Notes under the pieces: generated by a model | What the model was told of the DNA's origin: nothing | Databases searched by the model: none | Seen by the model: only the letters and a program-made list of their open reading frames with translations | In this document: positions 34,949-44,435 of the stretch, piece by piece | Layout of the letters: every line of letters starts with the position of its first letter | Position numbering within the stretch: the first letter of the stretch is position 1 | Position numbers and translations under genes: made by a program | Origin: a virus | Strand: one strand, 5' to 3' | Virus record (IMG/VR): IMGVR_UViG_3300042888_002550 | Span: 1 to 64,000 of that record | DNA: 64,000 nucleotides

Positions 34949-36931
34949 TTACCTCATATTTGGATCAGATAATAATCCCCCTGCACCAAATGTCATAGGA
35001 ACATTAATACTTGGATTATTTTTAGCTATCCCATTTGGACTTTGATTGATGTATCTTATACCTCTATTAGTTGAATTTCTTGGACTATTAGTAATAACCA
35101 ATAATTGTAGTGGTTTTGATAATGTACAATTATTAATATCAACAAATTTTGCTATTTTTTCAAAACCATTTTGAAAGGCTATTGTATAATTTGTTGATAG
35201 ACTTGTTGATGTTAATTTTATAATTTTACTTGGATTACCACTAAAAAACTCATTCATAGTTATAATTTGTCCAGTTGTTATTACAATATTATCTATTATA
35301 CATTTATTAAAATTAATTAATGTACAATTTGAAAGTAATTGTAAATATGCTCTTTTATTTATTTTACCGCTAACATAAGTTAATGTTTTTGTACTAAATG
35401 ATGAAAATTGAGTTGTATTATTACTTGCTAAAGTGAGTGTATTACAATCTATTATTGTATTTAAAGCAAGATTAAATCCTGAATATTGTGTAAAAAAACT
35501 TGAATCACCTTTAAAAATAAAAGTAGAAGTTCCTGAAAATATAATACCATTACCTAAACCTTGTAATTTTCCACTCATACAATAAATATTAGAACCATTT
35601 ATATTAAAAGCACTAGCTGCTGAATTTGCAAATAAACCACTAAAATATAAATCACTTGTCAAAGTAACAGTCCCAGATGGAATAATATTATTCCACGTAA
35701 TTCCATTTGTATCTAAAATTGCTCCATTACCAAGAGTTAATGTAGAACTTGTAGTAACTACTGTTCCAGAAATATATGTTAAAGTTCCTACACTATAAGC
35801 AATATTACCAACTATAGTAATTGTTCCTGTAGTGTTAATATTTAAGTTACTTCTTATGTCATTTGTAGTTGTATCAGTCCAAGTTCCTGTACCAATTAAA
35901 TTAATACTTGCTGTACCTAATATAGCACCACTACTATTATGTAATAAATTACCAGAGATAAAAATATTTCCTCCAGAATTAGTAAAAGTAACAGCACCAC
36001 CACCTCCTGTAAAATTTTGACAGTTTAAATCACTAATTAACACATAAGCTCCAGACGCAGAAACAATATTATTCCATTTATTTGTAATTATATCATTCAT
36101 ATTTCCACAATTTAACGTAGTTATACCAGCTATAACCAAGGTACTTCCTGTTGTTATAACATTCCCTTGAATATAGGTAATTGTTGCTGAATTAAAATAT
36201 ACAGTTCCACTTATTGTAATTGTTCCAGCAGTATCAATTGTTAAATTGTTTCTTAAAGCTCCTGTACTAGTATTACTCCAAGTTCCAGTACCATTTAATA
36301 AAATTGATGCCGTACCAGATGTTATGAATATGCCTTGACTTTGAGTTAAATTACCAGATATAGATAAAGTAAAACCATTTATAACACAAGTACGAGCATT
36401 ATTAGCACCAAGTAATAGATTGGTTATTTGTAAATCGTTAGGAATATTTAAGGTAAATGAACCATTTCCAAAAAAAGATATATTATTAGATATTGATACT
36501 ACATTTCCACCTAATATAAAACTTAATAAACCACCATTACCAGTTAATGATAAATCAGTTAAATTTAAGTTATTTGATAAAGTAAATGTTACAGCAGAGC
36601 CTATAGATACTGTAAATGTTCTAGTCCAAACAGTAGTTCCACTTATACTTGTGTTACCAAGTAACCATAATCCACTTGCTCCAGCTTGTGTGTAACCACC
36701 TGTTCCTAAATTTAAACTTCCATTTAATTGGATAATATTATTAAAAGTAATTGTATTAACATAATTAGTAAAATTTATACCAGCTAAAATAACCGTTGCT
36801 ATATTAACAACAAGAGGTCCAGATAATGCTGTAAAATCAACTGTATCTCCAACAAGAGGAACTACACCACCAACCCAAGTTGCTGTTGCATTCCAATTTC
36901 CACCTAATATACTAACCGTTCTAGCTGCCAT
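34949..36931 (-). CDS. Beta-helical adhesin/fibre-type protein
   Basis: A 660-residue protein of repetitive short beta strands rich in Asn, Thr, Gly and Ile (repeats such as TGTWSNTSTGALRNNLTIDT and TGTWTDTTTNDIRSNLNINT about every 120 residues). This indicates a right-handed beta-helix or autotransporter-like fold. The start, AARTVSILGGNWNATATWVG, resembles repeat proteins that begin beta-helix adhesins. No catalytic motif is seen. Codon choice (more GCA and GGA) differs from neighbouring phage genes, suggesting recent transfer. It is the last gene of a fibre group, probably a receptor-binding or fibre-decoration protein. Confidence 0.65.
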   Translation of the reverse strand: MAARTVSILGGNWNATATWVGGVVPLVGDTVDFTALSGPLVVNIATVILAGINFTNYVNTITFNNIIQLNGSLNLGTGGYTQAGASGLWLLGNTSISGTTVWTRTFTVSIGSAVTFTLSNNLNLTDLSLTGNGGLLSFILGGNVVSISNNISFFGNGSFTLNIPNDLQITNLLLGANNARTCVINGFTLSISGNLTQSQGIFITSGTASILLNGTGTWSNTSTGALRNNLTIDTAGTITISGTVYFNSATITYIQGNVITTGSTLVIAGITTLNCGNMNDIITNKWNNIVSASGAYVLISDLNCQNFTGGGGAVTFTNSGGNIFISGNLLHNSSGAILGTASINLIGTGTWTDTTTNDIRSNLNINTTGTITIVGNIAYSVGTLTYISGTVVTTSSTLTLGNGAILDTNGITWNNIIPSGTVTLTSDLYFSGLFANSAASAFNINGSNIYCMSGKLQGLGNGIIFSGTSTFIFKGDSSFFTQYSGFNLALNTIIDCNTLTLASNNTTQFSSFSTKTLTYVSGKINKRAYLQLLSNCTLINFNKCIIDNIVITTGQIITMNEFFSGNPSKIIKLTSTSLSTNYTIAFQNGFEKIAKFVDINNCTLSKPLQLLVITNSPRNSTNRGIRYINQSPNGIAKNNPSINVPMTFGAGGLLSDPNMR

Positions 36932-36937
36932 ATTCTA

Positions 36938-37357
36938 TTAATAATTTCCTGCAAATGCAATAGCATCTGTTTGGTCTGCTGCTGTTGTGTATACTGATTG
37001 GCATACAGATATAATTTGACCACTTTGCATAATAATTGCTTGGTCAAAAGTATAAATAGCCGTTTGACCAGCCACCGTATTACTTCTTGTTACAGCTGCT
37101 GCTATAACTTCACCAATAATTTTAAAATTGGCTCCACTAGTATCTGATAAAAATATTTTAAAAACTTTAGCGGTTGCTGTTGAGGCACTTGTTGATGAGT
37201 TTGTAAATCTTATTCCATCTACTCTAGAACCTTCAGTTCCACCTGTTACTACTATTACCAATGCTCCAGAACCATCTGAAGCTGTATTTGCTGCTGCTAT
37301 TCTACCAGGTATAAAATTACCATTAAGAATCATTATAGGGACTGTATTTGCTGCCAT
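36938..37357 (-). CDS. Small Ala/Thr-rich structural protein
   Basis: A 139-residue protein of short beta strands (GALVIVVTGGTEGSRVDGIR, then TATAKVFKIFLSD). The N-terminus MAANTVPIMILNGNFIPGRI resembles small tail or head-fibre proteins encoded next to adhesins. Alanine codons are mostly GCA, unlike the phage core genes. It lies six bases before the beta-helical gene and six after the 85-residue gene, so the three form one unit. Function not assigned beyond probable virion surface. Confidence 0.55.
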   Translation of the reverse strand: MAANTVPIMILNGNFIPGRIAAANTASDGSGALVIVVTGGTEGSRVDGIRFTNSSTSASTATAKVFKIFLSDTSGANFKIIGEVIAAAVTRSNTVAGQTAIYTFDQAIIMQSGQIISVCQSVYTTAADQTDAIAFAGNY

Positions 37358-37363
37358 GTTATA

Positions 37364-37621
37364 TTATATTAATTTATTATTATTTTGATATTCAATCAAC
37401 TCTGCGTCAGAGCTCATTATGATTGATAAGTCCATATTGTTATTCTCAACAAATCTTCTAATCTTAATTTGTTGGATTCCAATAATAGTTGCTGCTCCTG
37501 TTGTTTCCATTGAATAATAAATACCATCAACTATTCCTTCACATATTGAGGTATAATTTACCTCTTGTGGATATGGTAATGATTCTATTATTGTTCCGTC
37601 TGGTGCTGTGTAAGTCATCAT
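37364..37621 (-). CDS. Unknown small fibre-associated protein
   Basis: An 85-residue protein (start TYTAPDGTIIESLPYPQEVN, end IIMSSDAELIEYQNNNKLI). No family recognised. It is similar in size and placement to the 90-residue gene at 55932: both are small genes wedged between fibre genes. Shares the codon bias of the adhesin unit downstream. Confidence 0.5.
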   Translation of the reverse strand: MMTYTAPDGTIIESLPYPQEVNYTSICEGIVDGIYYSMETTGAATIIGIQQIKIRRFVENNNMDLSIIMSSDAELIEYQNNNKLI

Positions 37622-37643
37622 ATTTTTTTGTTTTTTTTTATTT

Positions 37644-40025
37644 TTATATAAAATTATAATAGTTAAATAAGTTTGTAGCTGAGTTTGTTATAGATGAAAT
37701 ATTAACTGTTAATGGAGATTGACCTTGATTTTGACTTATGGTTAGATTGTTATTTGAATAGGTAAATCCAGTAGTATATGTATCAACAGTTGTTGGTAAA
37801 TTATAATAAGTTGTCGCTGAAACTGAACTAAACGTGGCACCACCATCACCTAAAATCCAAGCTGTTGGAGTACCTATGTTATTTTCAAGTGTAATAGTTT
37901 TATCTGTATCATTACCAGTGCCACCACGAAATTGAACACTATTTTGTGTTGGGTTTGTTATAATCTCTGGGTTAGATGAATTATTGTAGGCTTGTTGAAG
38001 TGTTGTTGTAGATATACCTGCAGTACCACCACCAAGTTCACCAAATTTAGATACTATGTGAAATAAAGCTTGACTAGTACTTGATAAATTAGTTGCGTCT
38101 GAACGTAATGATAAAACACCTATAAGAATAGCGTTATCTCTAAAATTAGCAAATGTCGTAAAATTTTCATTTTGTGTGGCAGCTATTGCTGTGGGTAAAT
38201 CAATATATTTTTGTTGACCATATTGTAACCTAATTTGACCATTTTGTAATAAGAATATCCTTTGGTTTGTAGCTTGTTTTGCGGGCGTTCCAACAGGTGT
38301 AATGACACCATTTAGATCATAACTACCTGGTATAACTAGAGTTGTATTTGAAGCTGTTCCTCCAGTCCGTGTTCTATATTGAAATGTTGTTGGACTATTA
38401 GAAGGTACGGTAAAACGACTTGGATTTAAAACATCGTTAACGAAATTAATACCTAACCCCCAAATATAACCAGCACTTGTGTTAAAATTTAAATTAACAC
38501 CATTTGGACTACTTACAACCCCATCATTTATAAGTTTAATTGGTGAGAACACATCACGAAGTTGTGATAATGGTGAAATATCTAAATCTGGTTCATTAAA
38601 AGCGTTAATAAGTGATGTTTTATTACCATGACCTAATTTACCTAAATAAATGGATAATCTTCTTTGTTGTGGTGTTGGGAATGTTGGTTGTAATGATATT
38701 GTCCCACCACTTGTTAATAAAATATATGTTTCGGTATCAGTTGTTAGATAGGGTGTAGTTAAACCACTTTGACCGATAAATGGTACATATAAAGCGTTTG
38801 GTTTTAATGGATTTGATGTATTGTCTACTATATAAGCTTCTACACTACCAACATTAAATGTATTACCGGTTGATATTGAAATACCTTTAAACTCAAATAC
38901 ACCTGTAGATATAACATTACCTTCTAATACATTTCTCTCTAAATCGGTAAAAGATAGTATAGGATTTTCATTTTCTATATTAACAAATAACTTTCCGGTA
39001 GTACTACCTGTTTGAATAACATAACCAACACTATTTGTTCTAGCGGTTAAAGGAAATGTGAAATATTTACTAGCCTCATCTATATTACCAGGAATACTAT
39101 CTGAAGCGTACATCAGTGAACCAACCGTCATACCAGTTAATTCTATATTACTAATAATACCACTAGTGATAACAATCCCTTCAGTATTATTAGGAATTAT
39201 TTCAGCGGACATACCTATGATACTAAAACCTTCATGTTTATTTATCGCTAAGATTACCGATGGTAAACCATTATAGGCTGATAATATTTCTAACGCTTTA
39301 CCCCTTTGTATATCTACACCACTATTATTAAAAACTCGTATATAATTTTGTTGACCTAAATTTACCGTAACACCTTGATTAATTGATGTGTTATACGATA
39401 ACGCTTTTTCAGTATTATCAAAATAAACAGTACCTGGTAGGGTAGTACCACTTGTTGTACCAGTATTAAAAATAATATAATTTAAATTACTAACTGATGT
39501 CGCGGTTACTACATTAAAATTAGAATTCCCATTAACCGTTAAACCAGTCATTAATGATATATTTACATTTAATGGGGATTGGTTATTATTTTGTAATATT
39601 GTTAAATTATTGTTTGAATATGTAAACCCAGTTGTGTATGTATCAACTGAAGTAGATGTAAAACCAGTTACTAATATAGAACCATCTTGTCTATTTAATG
39701 TTAAGGTAGTCCCACTAAAAGTTCCACCTGTTACATAATAATCATTAATACCTGTTAAATATTGTCCGTCACCATAGAAAGTTGTCGCTGAAATTGTTGT
39801 GGCAGATATACTTGGTACGTATAGAGTGCCAGTCATAATATCACCAGTTCTAGCTACTCGATCCCATCCGATTGGTATTATAGAATTTGCGGTAGTACCA
39901 GAAGCGTATAAAATAACATCAGCAAAATTTAGTGCCAATTCTTTTAATTCTAAATCACCATCACTAGGTACTTTACCTGGTACATTTGAACCTTTTAATA
40001 ATAATTTATTTTTCCTAACACTCAT
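37644..40025 (-). CDS. Tail fibre protein
   Basis: A 793-residue fibre protein. The N-terminal attachment-like region (KVPSDGDLELKELALNFADV, then ILYASGTTANSIIPIGWDRV) is partly shared with the gene at 40864. It includes two copies of a DTYTTGFTYSNNNLTI repeat (near residue 125 and at the C-terminus) separated by long beta-rich segments. The protein ends abruptly after the second repeat (NLFNYYNFI), which may mark a truncated fibre tip now followed by an acquired adhesin unit. Its start codon overlaps the stop of the GIY-YIG gene by 11 bases. Confidence 0.7.
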   Translation of the reverse strand: MSVRKNKLLLKGSNVPGKVPSDGDLELKELALNFADVILYASGTTANSIIPIGWDRVARTGDIMTGTLYVPSISATTISATTFYGDGQYLTGINDYYVTGGTFSGTTLTLNRQDGSILVTGFTSTSVDTYTTGFTYSNNNLTILQNNNQSPLNVNISLMTGLTVNGNSNFNVVTATSVSNLNYIIFNTGTTSGTTLPGTVYFDNTEKALSYNTSINQGVTVNLGQQNYIRVFNNSGVDIQRGKALEILSAYNGLPSVILAINKHEGFSIIGMSAEIIPNNTEGIVITSGIISNIELTGMTVGSLMYASDSIPGNIDEASKYFTFPLTARTNSVGYVIQTGSTTGKLFVNIENENPILSFTDLERNVLEGNVISTGVFEFKGISISTGNTFNVGSVEAYIVDNTSNPLKPNALYVPFIGQSGLTTPYLTTDTETYILLTSGGTISLQPTFPTPQQRRLSIYLGKLGHGNKTSLINAFNEPDLDISPLSQLRDVFSPIKLINDGVVSSPNGVNLNFNTSAGYIWGLGINFVNDVLNPSRFTVPSNSPTTFQYRTRTGGTASNTTLVIPGSYDLNGVITPVGTPAKQATNQRIFLLQNGQIRLQYGQQKYIDLPTAIAATQNENFTTFANFRDNAILIGVLSLRSDATNLSSTSQALFHIVSKFGELGGGTAGISTTTLQQAYNNSSNPEIITNPTQNSVQFRGGTGNDTDKTITLENNIGTPTAWILGDGGATFSSVSATTYYNLPTTVDTYTTGFTYSNNNLTISQNQGQSPLTVNISSITNSATNLFNYYNFI

Positions 40026-40722
40026 AGTTAATGTTGTAAGACCATTTATAATTTTTATGTGTTTTACCCTTACCTAAAGCAACTGCACTAACTTTTTTAA
40101 AGTTAAAACCATCTTTGGTTACTTCACTTAAAAAATCATATTCTTTAATTAAATTATTATTTAAATCAAACTTATATACTTTTTTTCTATTTGTAGGTTT
40201 ACCATAATTATTACCATTTTTACCTATCTGTTTTAGACTAATTTTAATTTTAGTTTCATTAGAACAAGGTAATCTCTTCCTTAGTTTAGCGGATATACTC
40301 AACTTTTCTTTATGTTCTTTAGTTAATTTTTTATTTTTATTCCAAGAAGCCGGTAATTTTAATCCCTTATTCCAAGCTATTTGTTTAGTAATATGTTTTA
40401 TACCGGAATTATTAGGGCAAGCTAGTTTAGCTATATTATAACCAATATCTTTATTATATGGTTTATATAAATCTAAATAATATTGTTCTAAGATCATTAA
40501 ATTATCTTGTGTAGTGTGTTCTATTATTTCAAAATTAAAATTAATTTCACTATGTTTATTCCAAGAATTTTGTAATATTTTGTTACAATGTTTATTATTC
40601 CGTAAATGATTTAAATGGGTATATTTCCTAAGATGGAAATTATTAGTACTACCAATATAGATTTTATTAGTTATTAAATTTGTTATTTTATAAATAACAG
40701 GTGTTTTTATCTTATCAGCCAT
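40015..40722 (-). CDS. GIY-YIG homing endonuclease
   Basis: A 235-residue free-standing endonuclease. The catalytic motif is VIYKITNLITNKIYIGST near residues 9-26, with the family's conserved glutamate in MILEQYYLDLYKP. Two NUMOD3-type DNA-binding repeats follow (KLTKEHKEKLSISAKLRK and NETKIKISLKQIGKN), then a C-terminal NUMOD1-like region (KKVYKFDLNNNLIKEYDFLS). It is inserted between two tail fibre genes and overlaps the start of the downstream one, so it is likely spread by homing into fibre loci. A 14-bp palindrome and a promoter box are upstream. Confidence 0.88.
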   Translation of the reverse strand: MADKIKTPVIYKITNLITNKIYIGSTNNFHLRKYTHLNHLRNNKHCNKILQNSWNKHSEINFNFEIIEHTTQDNLMILEQYYLDLYKPYNKDIGYNIAKLACPNNSGIKHITKQIAWNKGLKLPASWNKNKKLTKEHKEKLSISAKLRKRLPCSNETKIKISLKQIGKNGNNYGKPTNRKKVYKFDLNNNLIKEYDFLSEVTKDGFNFKKVSAVALGKGKTHKNYKWSYNINYEC

Positions 40723-40744
40723 ATTGATGGTTTAAAATAATTCT

Positions 40745-40758
40745 ACTCTATATAGAGT
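40745..40758. repeat. Perfect 14-bp palindrome upstream of GIY-YIG gene
   Basis: ACTCTATATAGAGT, 23 bases before the endonuclease start and 30 bases after its promoter box. Could be an operator or an mRNA hairpin. No other copy was noticed. Confidence 0.4.
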
Positions 40759-40787
40759 TTATGTTTTAATGGTTATATAACCTAAAG

Positions 40788-40795
40788 ATAAATAT
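40788..40795 (-). promoter_or_regulatory. Promoter box ATATTTAT before the GIY-YIG and fibre genes
   Basis: Coding strand GACATATTTATCTTTAGG, 65 bases before 40722, immediately after the terminator of the upstream fibre gene. Confidence 0.45.
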
Positions 40796-40807
40796 GTCTT
40801 AATAAAA

Positions 40808-40833
40808 AAAAGGATGAGATAACCCATCCTTTT
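40808..40833 (-). terminator. Rho-independent terminator after fibre gene 40864
   Basis: A 9-bp stem AAAAGGATG / CATCCTTTT around an 8-base loop, with a T run on the minus strand side. Confidence 0.8.
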
Positions 40834-40863
40834 ATTAAAATAAAAAGTTAATAGTATCCACCA

Positions 40864-42414
40864 TTAATAGGTTCCCCCATCGAGTCGATCCCATTCGCAT
40901 AAGACCCTTACCCCATTCGGAGCTCCATTGTTAAAATTAGTATTTCTAATAACGATATCATTTAATTGTGTTAACCAACCCCTATTATTATAACCTTCAC
41001 TACCAGTGTATTCTGTAACATCAGGTATTTGTGTCCCTGTTAAACCAGTTAAAGTGTTTAATTGGGTGATAGTAAAATAAGTGTCACCAGAGGTTATACC
41101 GGATAGTAATCCAGCTCCATTTTGAATTCTAATACCAGAGGCTAAAGATGTTATTGAAGTGTCACCAGTTGGATTATAGTTTAATGTTATTTGTGGGTCT
41201 TCAACATATAATTCATTTGTAGCTACAGTTGTACCAGTACCAAATACTATAAAATTACCATGGACTATTAAGTCCCCAATACCAGGGGTACTAATTGATC
41301 CGTTTGAACCAATAGTTAAACCACCTTGTCCAAATTTTACCGGACCATCAGAAAGTCCGTTATTAACAACTAAGTTACCACTAGTAGTTCCAAGTGTTAA
41401 TGTGTTCGTTGAATCATCATACGCGAATTCACCGGTAGTATCAGTTTTTAATTCTCCACTAACACCCGCGTAAACAACTTGACCAGAAGTTAAATTACCA
41501 ATAGATATACCAGAAAATGATGTTATATATTGTGTTAAATCTGGTTCACCCTGATTCCTACTTATAGTTAATGAATTATTAGTTCCATTATAAGTGAAAC
41601 CTGTAACATATGTATCATTTATATCTATATTACTTAAATCTACACTATAATTTACCCCATCATTTCTTTTAAAATCAATTGAAGATGTACCTGAATTATA
41701 TGTACCACCAGTTGTATAGGTATTTTGGAATGGTAATGTGTGTGGGATATTAAGATTTTTATAATATAATCCAATTGTCGCTGAATTTGTATTATTTGTA
41801 GCTGGTACTGAAACTGTACCACCTGTTACATAAATTTCATTTGTATTGACATATCCAGTTAAATAACCAACATTAGTTATTTCTAATGGATTTGTTCCTA
41901 AAACTGTGGGGTTATAATAACTTAAACTTTCAAGTGTAGTTGTACCAGTAACATTTAAATTACCTTTAACAACATTATTACCATATAAATCAATATCAGT
42001 GAACGCACTTAGAGTTACCGGTACATTTGGTTTACCATTATTTAAACTAATGGTTAATGTATTTGGTGACCACGTAACACCTGTAACGTAACTATCCACA
42101 CCAGCGATTGATGTTATATCCGCTAAAACAAAACCATTTGTTGATCCTGATAAAAATTTACCGGTTAAATTGGTAACACCACTATAAGAAGTTATTTGAT
42201 CCCTAATAACTAAATTATTGATATTAGAACCAACTTCAAAATAAGTTGAATTATTATCACTTGGTGTGAAATTCCCACCACTTGTTCCAGAGAAATATAA
42301 TATACCATTAAATAGATTTACTAATGGTTCACCCATTTCAATACCATTTGATGGTAATGATTTATTATTTGTTTGGGTATTTTTTAATATGTGTGTCGTT
42401 TTCCTTATAGCCAT
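40864..42414 (-). CDS. Tail fibre protein
   Basis: A 516-residue fibre protein. The N-terminus (TTHILKNTQTNNKSLPSNGI, then EPLVNLFNGILYFSGTSGG) resembles the N-terminus of the fibre at 37644, implying a common attachment domain. Beta repeats SYVTGVTWSPNTLTISL and DTYVTGFTYNGTNNSLTI occur in the middle. The C-terminus ends VLCEWDRLDGGTY. A similar C-terminal GGTW is seen in the 118-residue gene directly upstream, which may be a shared conserved tip. A terminator follows. Confidence 0.7.
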   Translation of the reverse strand: MAIRKTTHILKNTQTNNKSLPSNGIEMGEPLVNLFNGILYFSGTSGGNFTPSDNNSTYFEVGSNINNLVIRDQITSYSGVTNLTGKFLSGSTNGFVLADITSIAGVDSYVTGVTWSPNTLTISLNNGKPNVPVTLSAFTDIDLYGNNVVKGNLNVTGTTTLESLSYYNPTVLGTNPLEITNVGYLTGYVNTNEIYVTGGTVSVPATNNTNSATIGLYYKNLNIPHTLPFQNTYTTGGTYNSGTSSIDFKRNDGVNYSVDLSNIDINDTYVTGFTYNGTNNSLTISRNQGEPDLTQYITSFSGISIGNLTSGQVVYAGVSGELKTDTTGEFAYDDSTNTLTLGTTSGNLVVNNGLSDGPVKFGQGGLTIGSNGSISTPGIGDLIVHGNFIVFGTGTTVATNELYVEDPQITLNYNPTGDTSITSLASGIRIQNGAGLLSGITSGDTYFTITQLNTLTGLTGTQIPDVTEYTGSEGYNNRGWLTQLNDIVIRNTNFNNGAPNGVRVLCEWDRLDGGTY

Positions 42415-42450
42415 TGTTTATTTTATTTAAATATCATTAATTTTTAATTT

Positions 42451-42807
42451 TTACCAAGTACCGCCATTTAAAATATCGTCTTGAATTATTGAATTTTCCG
42501 CTGTTATTTGTCTTGTATTACCACTTAGATCTAAACCTAAATCTAAAATTGGTGTATAAATTATCCCAGTAGCTGTCCATATTGTAGTTGTCCCACTAGC
42601 TGTGTTAACATCTCTAAATCTTCTACTTGGTGTACCTAAATCAATTATACCATCGTTAATGGGTAATAATGAGTCACTAAACGTAATACCAGTTAAAGAA
42701 CACGAATTAATTTCATCTGTATTTACTACATCACAAGCTGATGGGTAATCATCAATAATATATGTTTTAATTATTTCACCATTAGTACCACATCCGTTAC
42801 TACTCAT
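42451..42807 (-). CDS. Small fibre-associated structural protein
   Basis: A 118-residue protein with Thr/Asp/Ile-rich beta content (PINDGIIDLGTPSRRFRDVN, a motif common in phage fibre proteins where structures are compared with reference fields) and C-terminal DDILNGGTW. It overlaps the upstream gp15-like gene by four bases (ATGA), indicating translational coupling. Probably a fibre or collar component. Confidence 0.55.
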   Translation of the reverse strand: MSSNGCGTNGEIIKTYIIDDYPSACDVVNTDEINSCSLTGITFSDSLLPINDGIIDLGTPSRRFRDVNTASGTTTIWTATGIIYTPILDLGLDLSGNTRQITAENSIIQDDILNGGTW

Positions 42808-43832
42808 ATTAATAATCCATTTAAAGTAATTGTCGCTTCATAGTTAGTATTTCGTACTATATGAATACCTAATTCGTCACCCGCATTTATTGGGAATGGG
42901 GCTGTGACTGGTGTACCATTCACACTTAATGTGTAACTATTAATATTTACTGTTGAAATCGCGTTATAAGTAGCGGATTCATTTAAAATTATATTAACAC
43001 TATTCTTATTTGTTCTAAAAACAATGTTTAACATTATTGAAACACCATCTGGTAAAAATTTCTTACTAAGTAATACATTACTAACTTTTTCATCTAATTC
43101 CACTAAATTCATATTTCTTGTTATCGCAGGGATAACTTTAAAATCATCTTCACATAAAAGATATCCTTGTAATTTAATTTCATAAAGTTGAACATAATAT
43201 CTTTTTGATTCAAAATCTTCAATTTGACTTTCGTCACCAATTGATTCCAATATCAATGGCATTGGGTGTCCATTTACTTTAATGTAAGCTTGTAACGATT
43301 TAAATGTTCTCATTATCTTACTATTCAAAAGGTTAAGATCTCTCATTTTACTACAAAAAAATCTAACTTCATAAGTTAAATTAATTGGTACTGGTTGAGG
43401 TATTTGATACATATCAAATCCTTTTACACCATCATTAAATGTTGGTACTTTCATATATGTATATGTAGGTGTCCCAGGTATATTCCAATAACCAGCTTGA
43501 TTTTCACCACGTTGGGCGTCAGGTTTTCTAGTAATAGTTACAAAAGGTAATTTAACATTTTTCCATTCATCAACATTAGTCCAATCTCTTACAAACTCAA
43601 CCCATCTTTGAATACCAATTAAATAAACCGGAACTTTTTGACCATCAATAGATATTTCTAAATCTTTTTCAACAAAATCATTAAATGTTTTATCCATATC
43701 CTCATGGGTAATTCCTCTTGGTAAATAAGTTCCATTATCGGAAATACCATCCAACCATTCTTGTCTTCTTTCAACCCCTTCTTTAGGTGGATTAATATTT
43801 ATATTTGTTAAAAATTTTTTAGGTAAAGACAT
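42804..43832 (-). CDS. 15: Tail terminator/sheath stabiliser gp15-like
   Basis: A 342-residue protein. The central segment (KLPFVTITRKPDAQRG, IPQPVPINLTYEVRFFCSKM, then RTFKSLQAYIKVNGHPMP) matches the layout of T4 gp15 (272 residues), where PIKMIYELSIFTRYEDDM precedes a similar strand. gp15 caps the finished tail and stabilises the sheath end. The C-terminal 90 residues form an extra Ig-like or beta domain (SYTLSVNGTPVTAPFPINAG). Position next to the gp14-like and gp13 genes matches the T4 order 13-14-15. The identification is by pattern, not profile. Confidence 0.55.
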   Translation of the reverse strand: MSLPKKFLTNININPPKEGVERRQEWLDGISDNGTYLPRGITHEDMDKTFNDFVEKDLEISIDGQKVPVYLIGIQRWVEFVRDWTNVDEWKNVKLPFVTITRKPDAQRGENQAGYWNIPGTPTYTYMKVPTFNDGVKGFDMYQIPQPVPINLTYEVRFFCSKMRDLNLLNSKIMRTFKSLQAYIKVNGHPMPLILESIGDESQIEDFESKRYYVQLYEIKLQGYLLCEDDFKVIPAITRNMNLVELDEKVSNVLLSKKFLPDGVSIMLNIVFRTNKNSVNIILNESATYNAISTVNINSYTLSVNGTPVTAPFPINAGDELGIHIVRNTNYEATITLNGLLI

Positions 43833-43852
43833 TTTAATTATTTGTTTACTAT

Positions 43853-43860
43853 ATAAATAT
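43853..43860 (-). promoter_or_regulatory. Promoter box ATATTTAT before gp15-like gene
   Basis: Coding-strand AACATATTTATATAGT, 20 bases before the start at 43832. Lies in the 29-base gap after the gp14-like stop. Confidence 0.4.
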
Positions 43861-43861
43861 G

Positions 43862-44380
43862 TTAAGGTAGGATTTCGTTAGATAAAGCTGGTGTACAAAT
43901 AATTGTTCTATAAAATCCTTTGTAACCTAAAATTGTGTGTGAATTATCAGATATAATTTTACCATCATTTACTACCGTAAAATATTTTATTGTGAATTCA
44001 TTTTCTGGATACGCTATATAATCACCATATTTAACATCCACTTCCAATTCATCTAATTGTTCTTGATATAAACTAAATGTTAATTTACCAGGTTCAAGGT
44101 TTCTAAGACCACCTTTACTCCACGTTTTATTCTCAGGAAGTTCAATTTTAATTAAACCAACTAACTCTACCGGTGGTAAAAATCTTAATTCTGATGAATT
44201 AACTTCACCATATAATGAATCAACATTAGTAGCTATTGGATCAATACGATACAAAATTACTGACATATTTAAATCACCTTCAAGGTATTCTCTACCCATA
44301 TCTATTTCTAAACCAAAATCTTCCTGTGAAAAAAATTTGTTTAATCTAGTGATTGGGACTTTATTTTTGTTCAATGACAT
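43862..44380 (-). CDS. 14: Neck protein gp14-like
   Basis: A 172-residue protein containing NVDSLYGEVNSSELRFLPPV and VKYGDYIAYPENEFTIKYF, the sort of strands found in T4 gp14 neck proteins (where LYGED precedes beta segments and GDxI-type turns). gp14 joins gp13 to build the neck that connects head and tail. It lies next to the gp15-like gene and close to gp13 across a short plus-strand island. The match is by feature, so confidence is moderate. It is shorter than T4 gp14 (256). Confidence 0.5.
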   Translation of the reverse strand: MSLNKNKVPITRLNKFFSQEDFGLEIDMGREYLEGDLNMSVILYRIDPIATNVDSLYGEVNSSELRFLPPVELVGLIKIELPENKTWSKGGLRNLEPGKLTFSLYQEQLDELEVDVKYGDYIAYPENEFTIKYFTVVNDGKIISDNSHTILGYKGFYRTIICTPALSNEILP

Positions 44381-44387
44381 ATTATAT

Positions 44388-44404
44388 TATTTATTAATAA
44401 ATAT
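44388..44404. promoter_or_regulatory. Overlapping divergent promoter boxes
   Basis: The ATATTTAT box for the minus-strand gp14-like gene (44397-44404) shares a 14-bp palindrome ATTTATTAATAAAT with a near-match TTATTTATTAA in plus orientation. It could serve the SNF2 gene at 44436 as well. Confidence 0.45.
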
Positions 44405-44435
44405 TGTTTTATACAATCAAATTCATATTATTATT

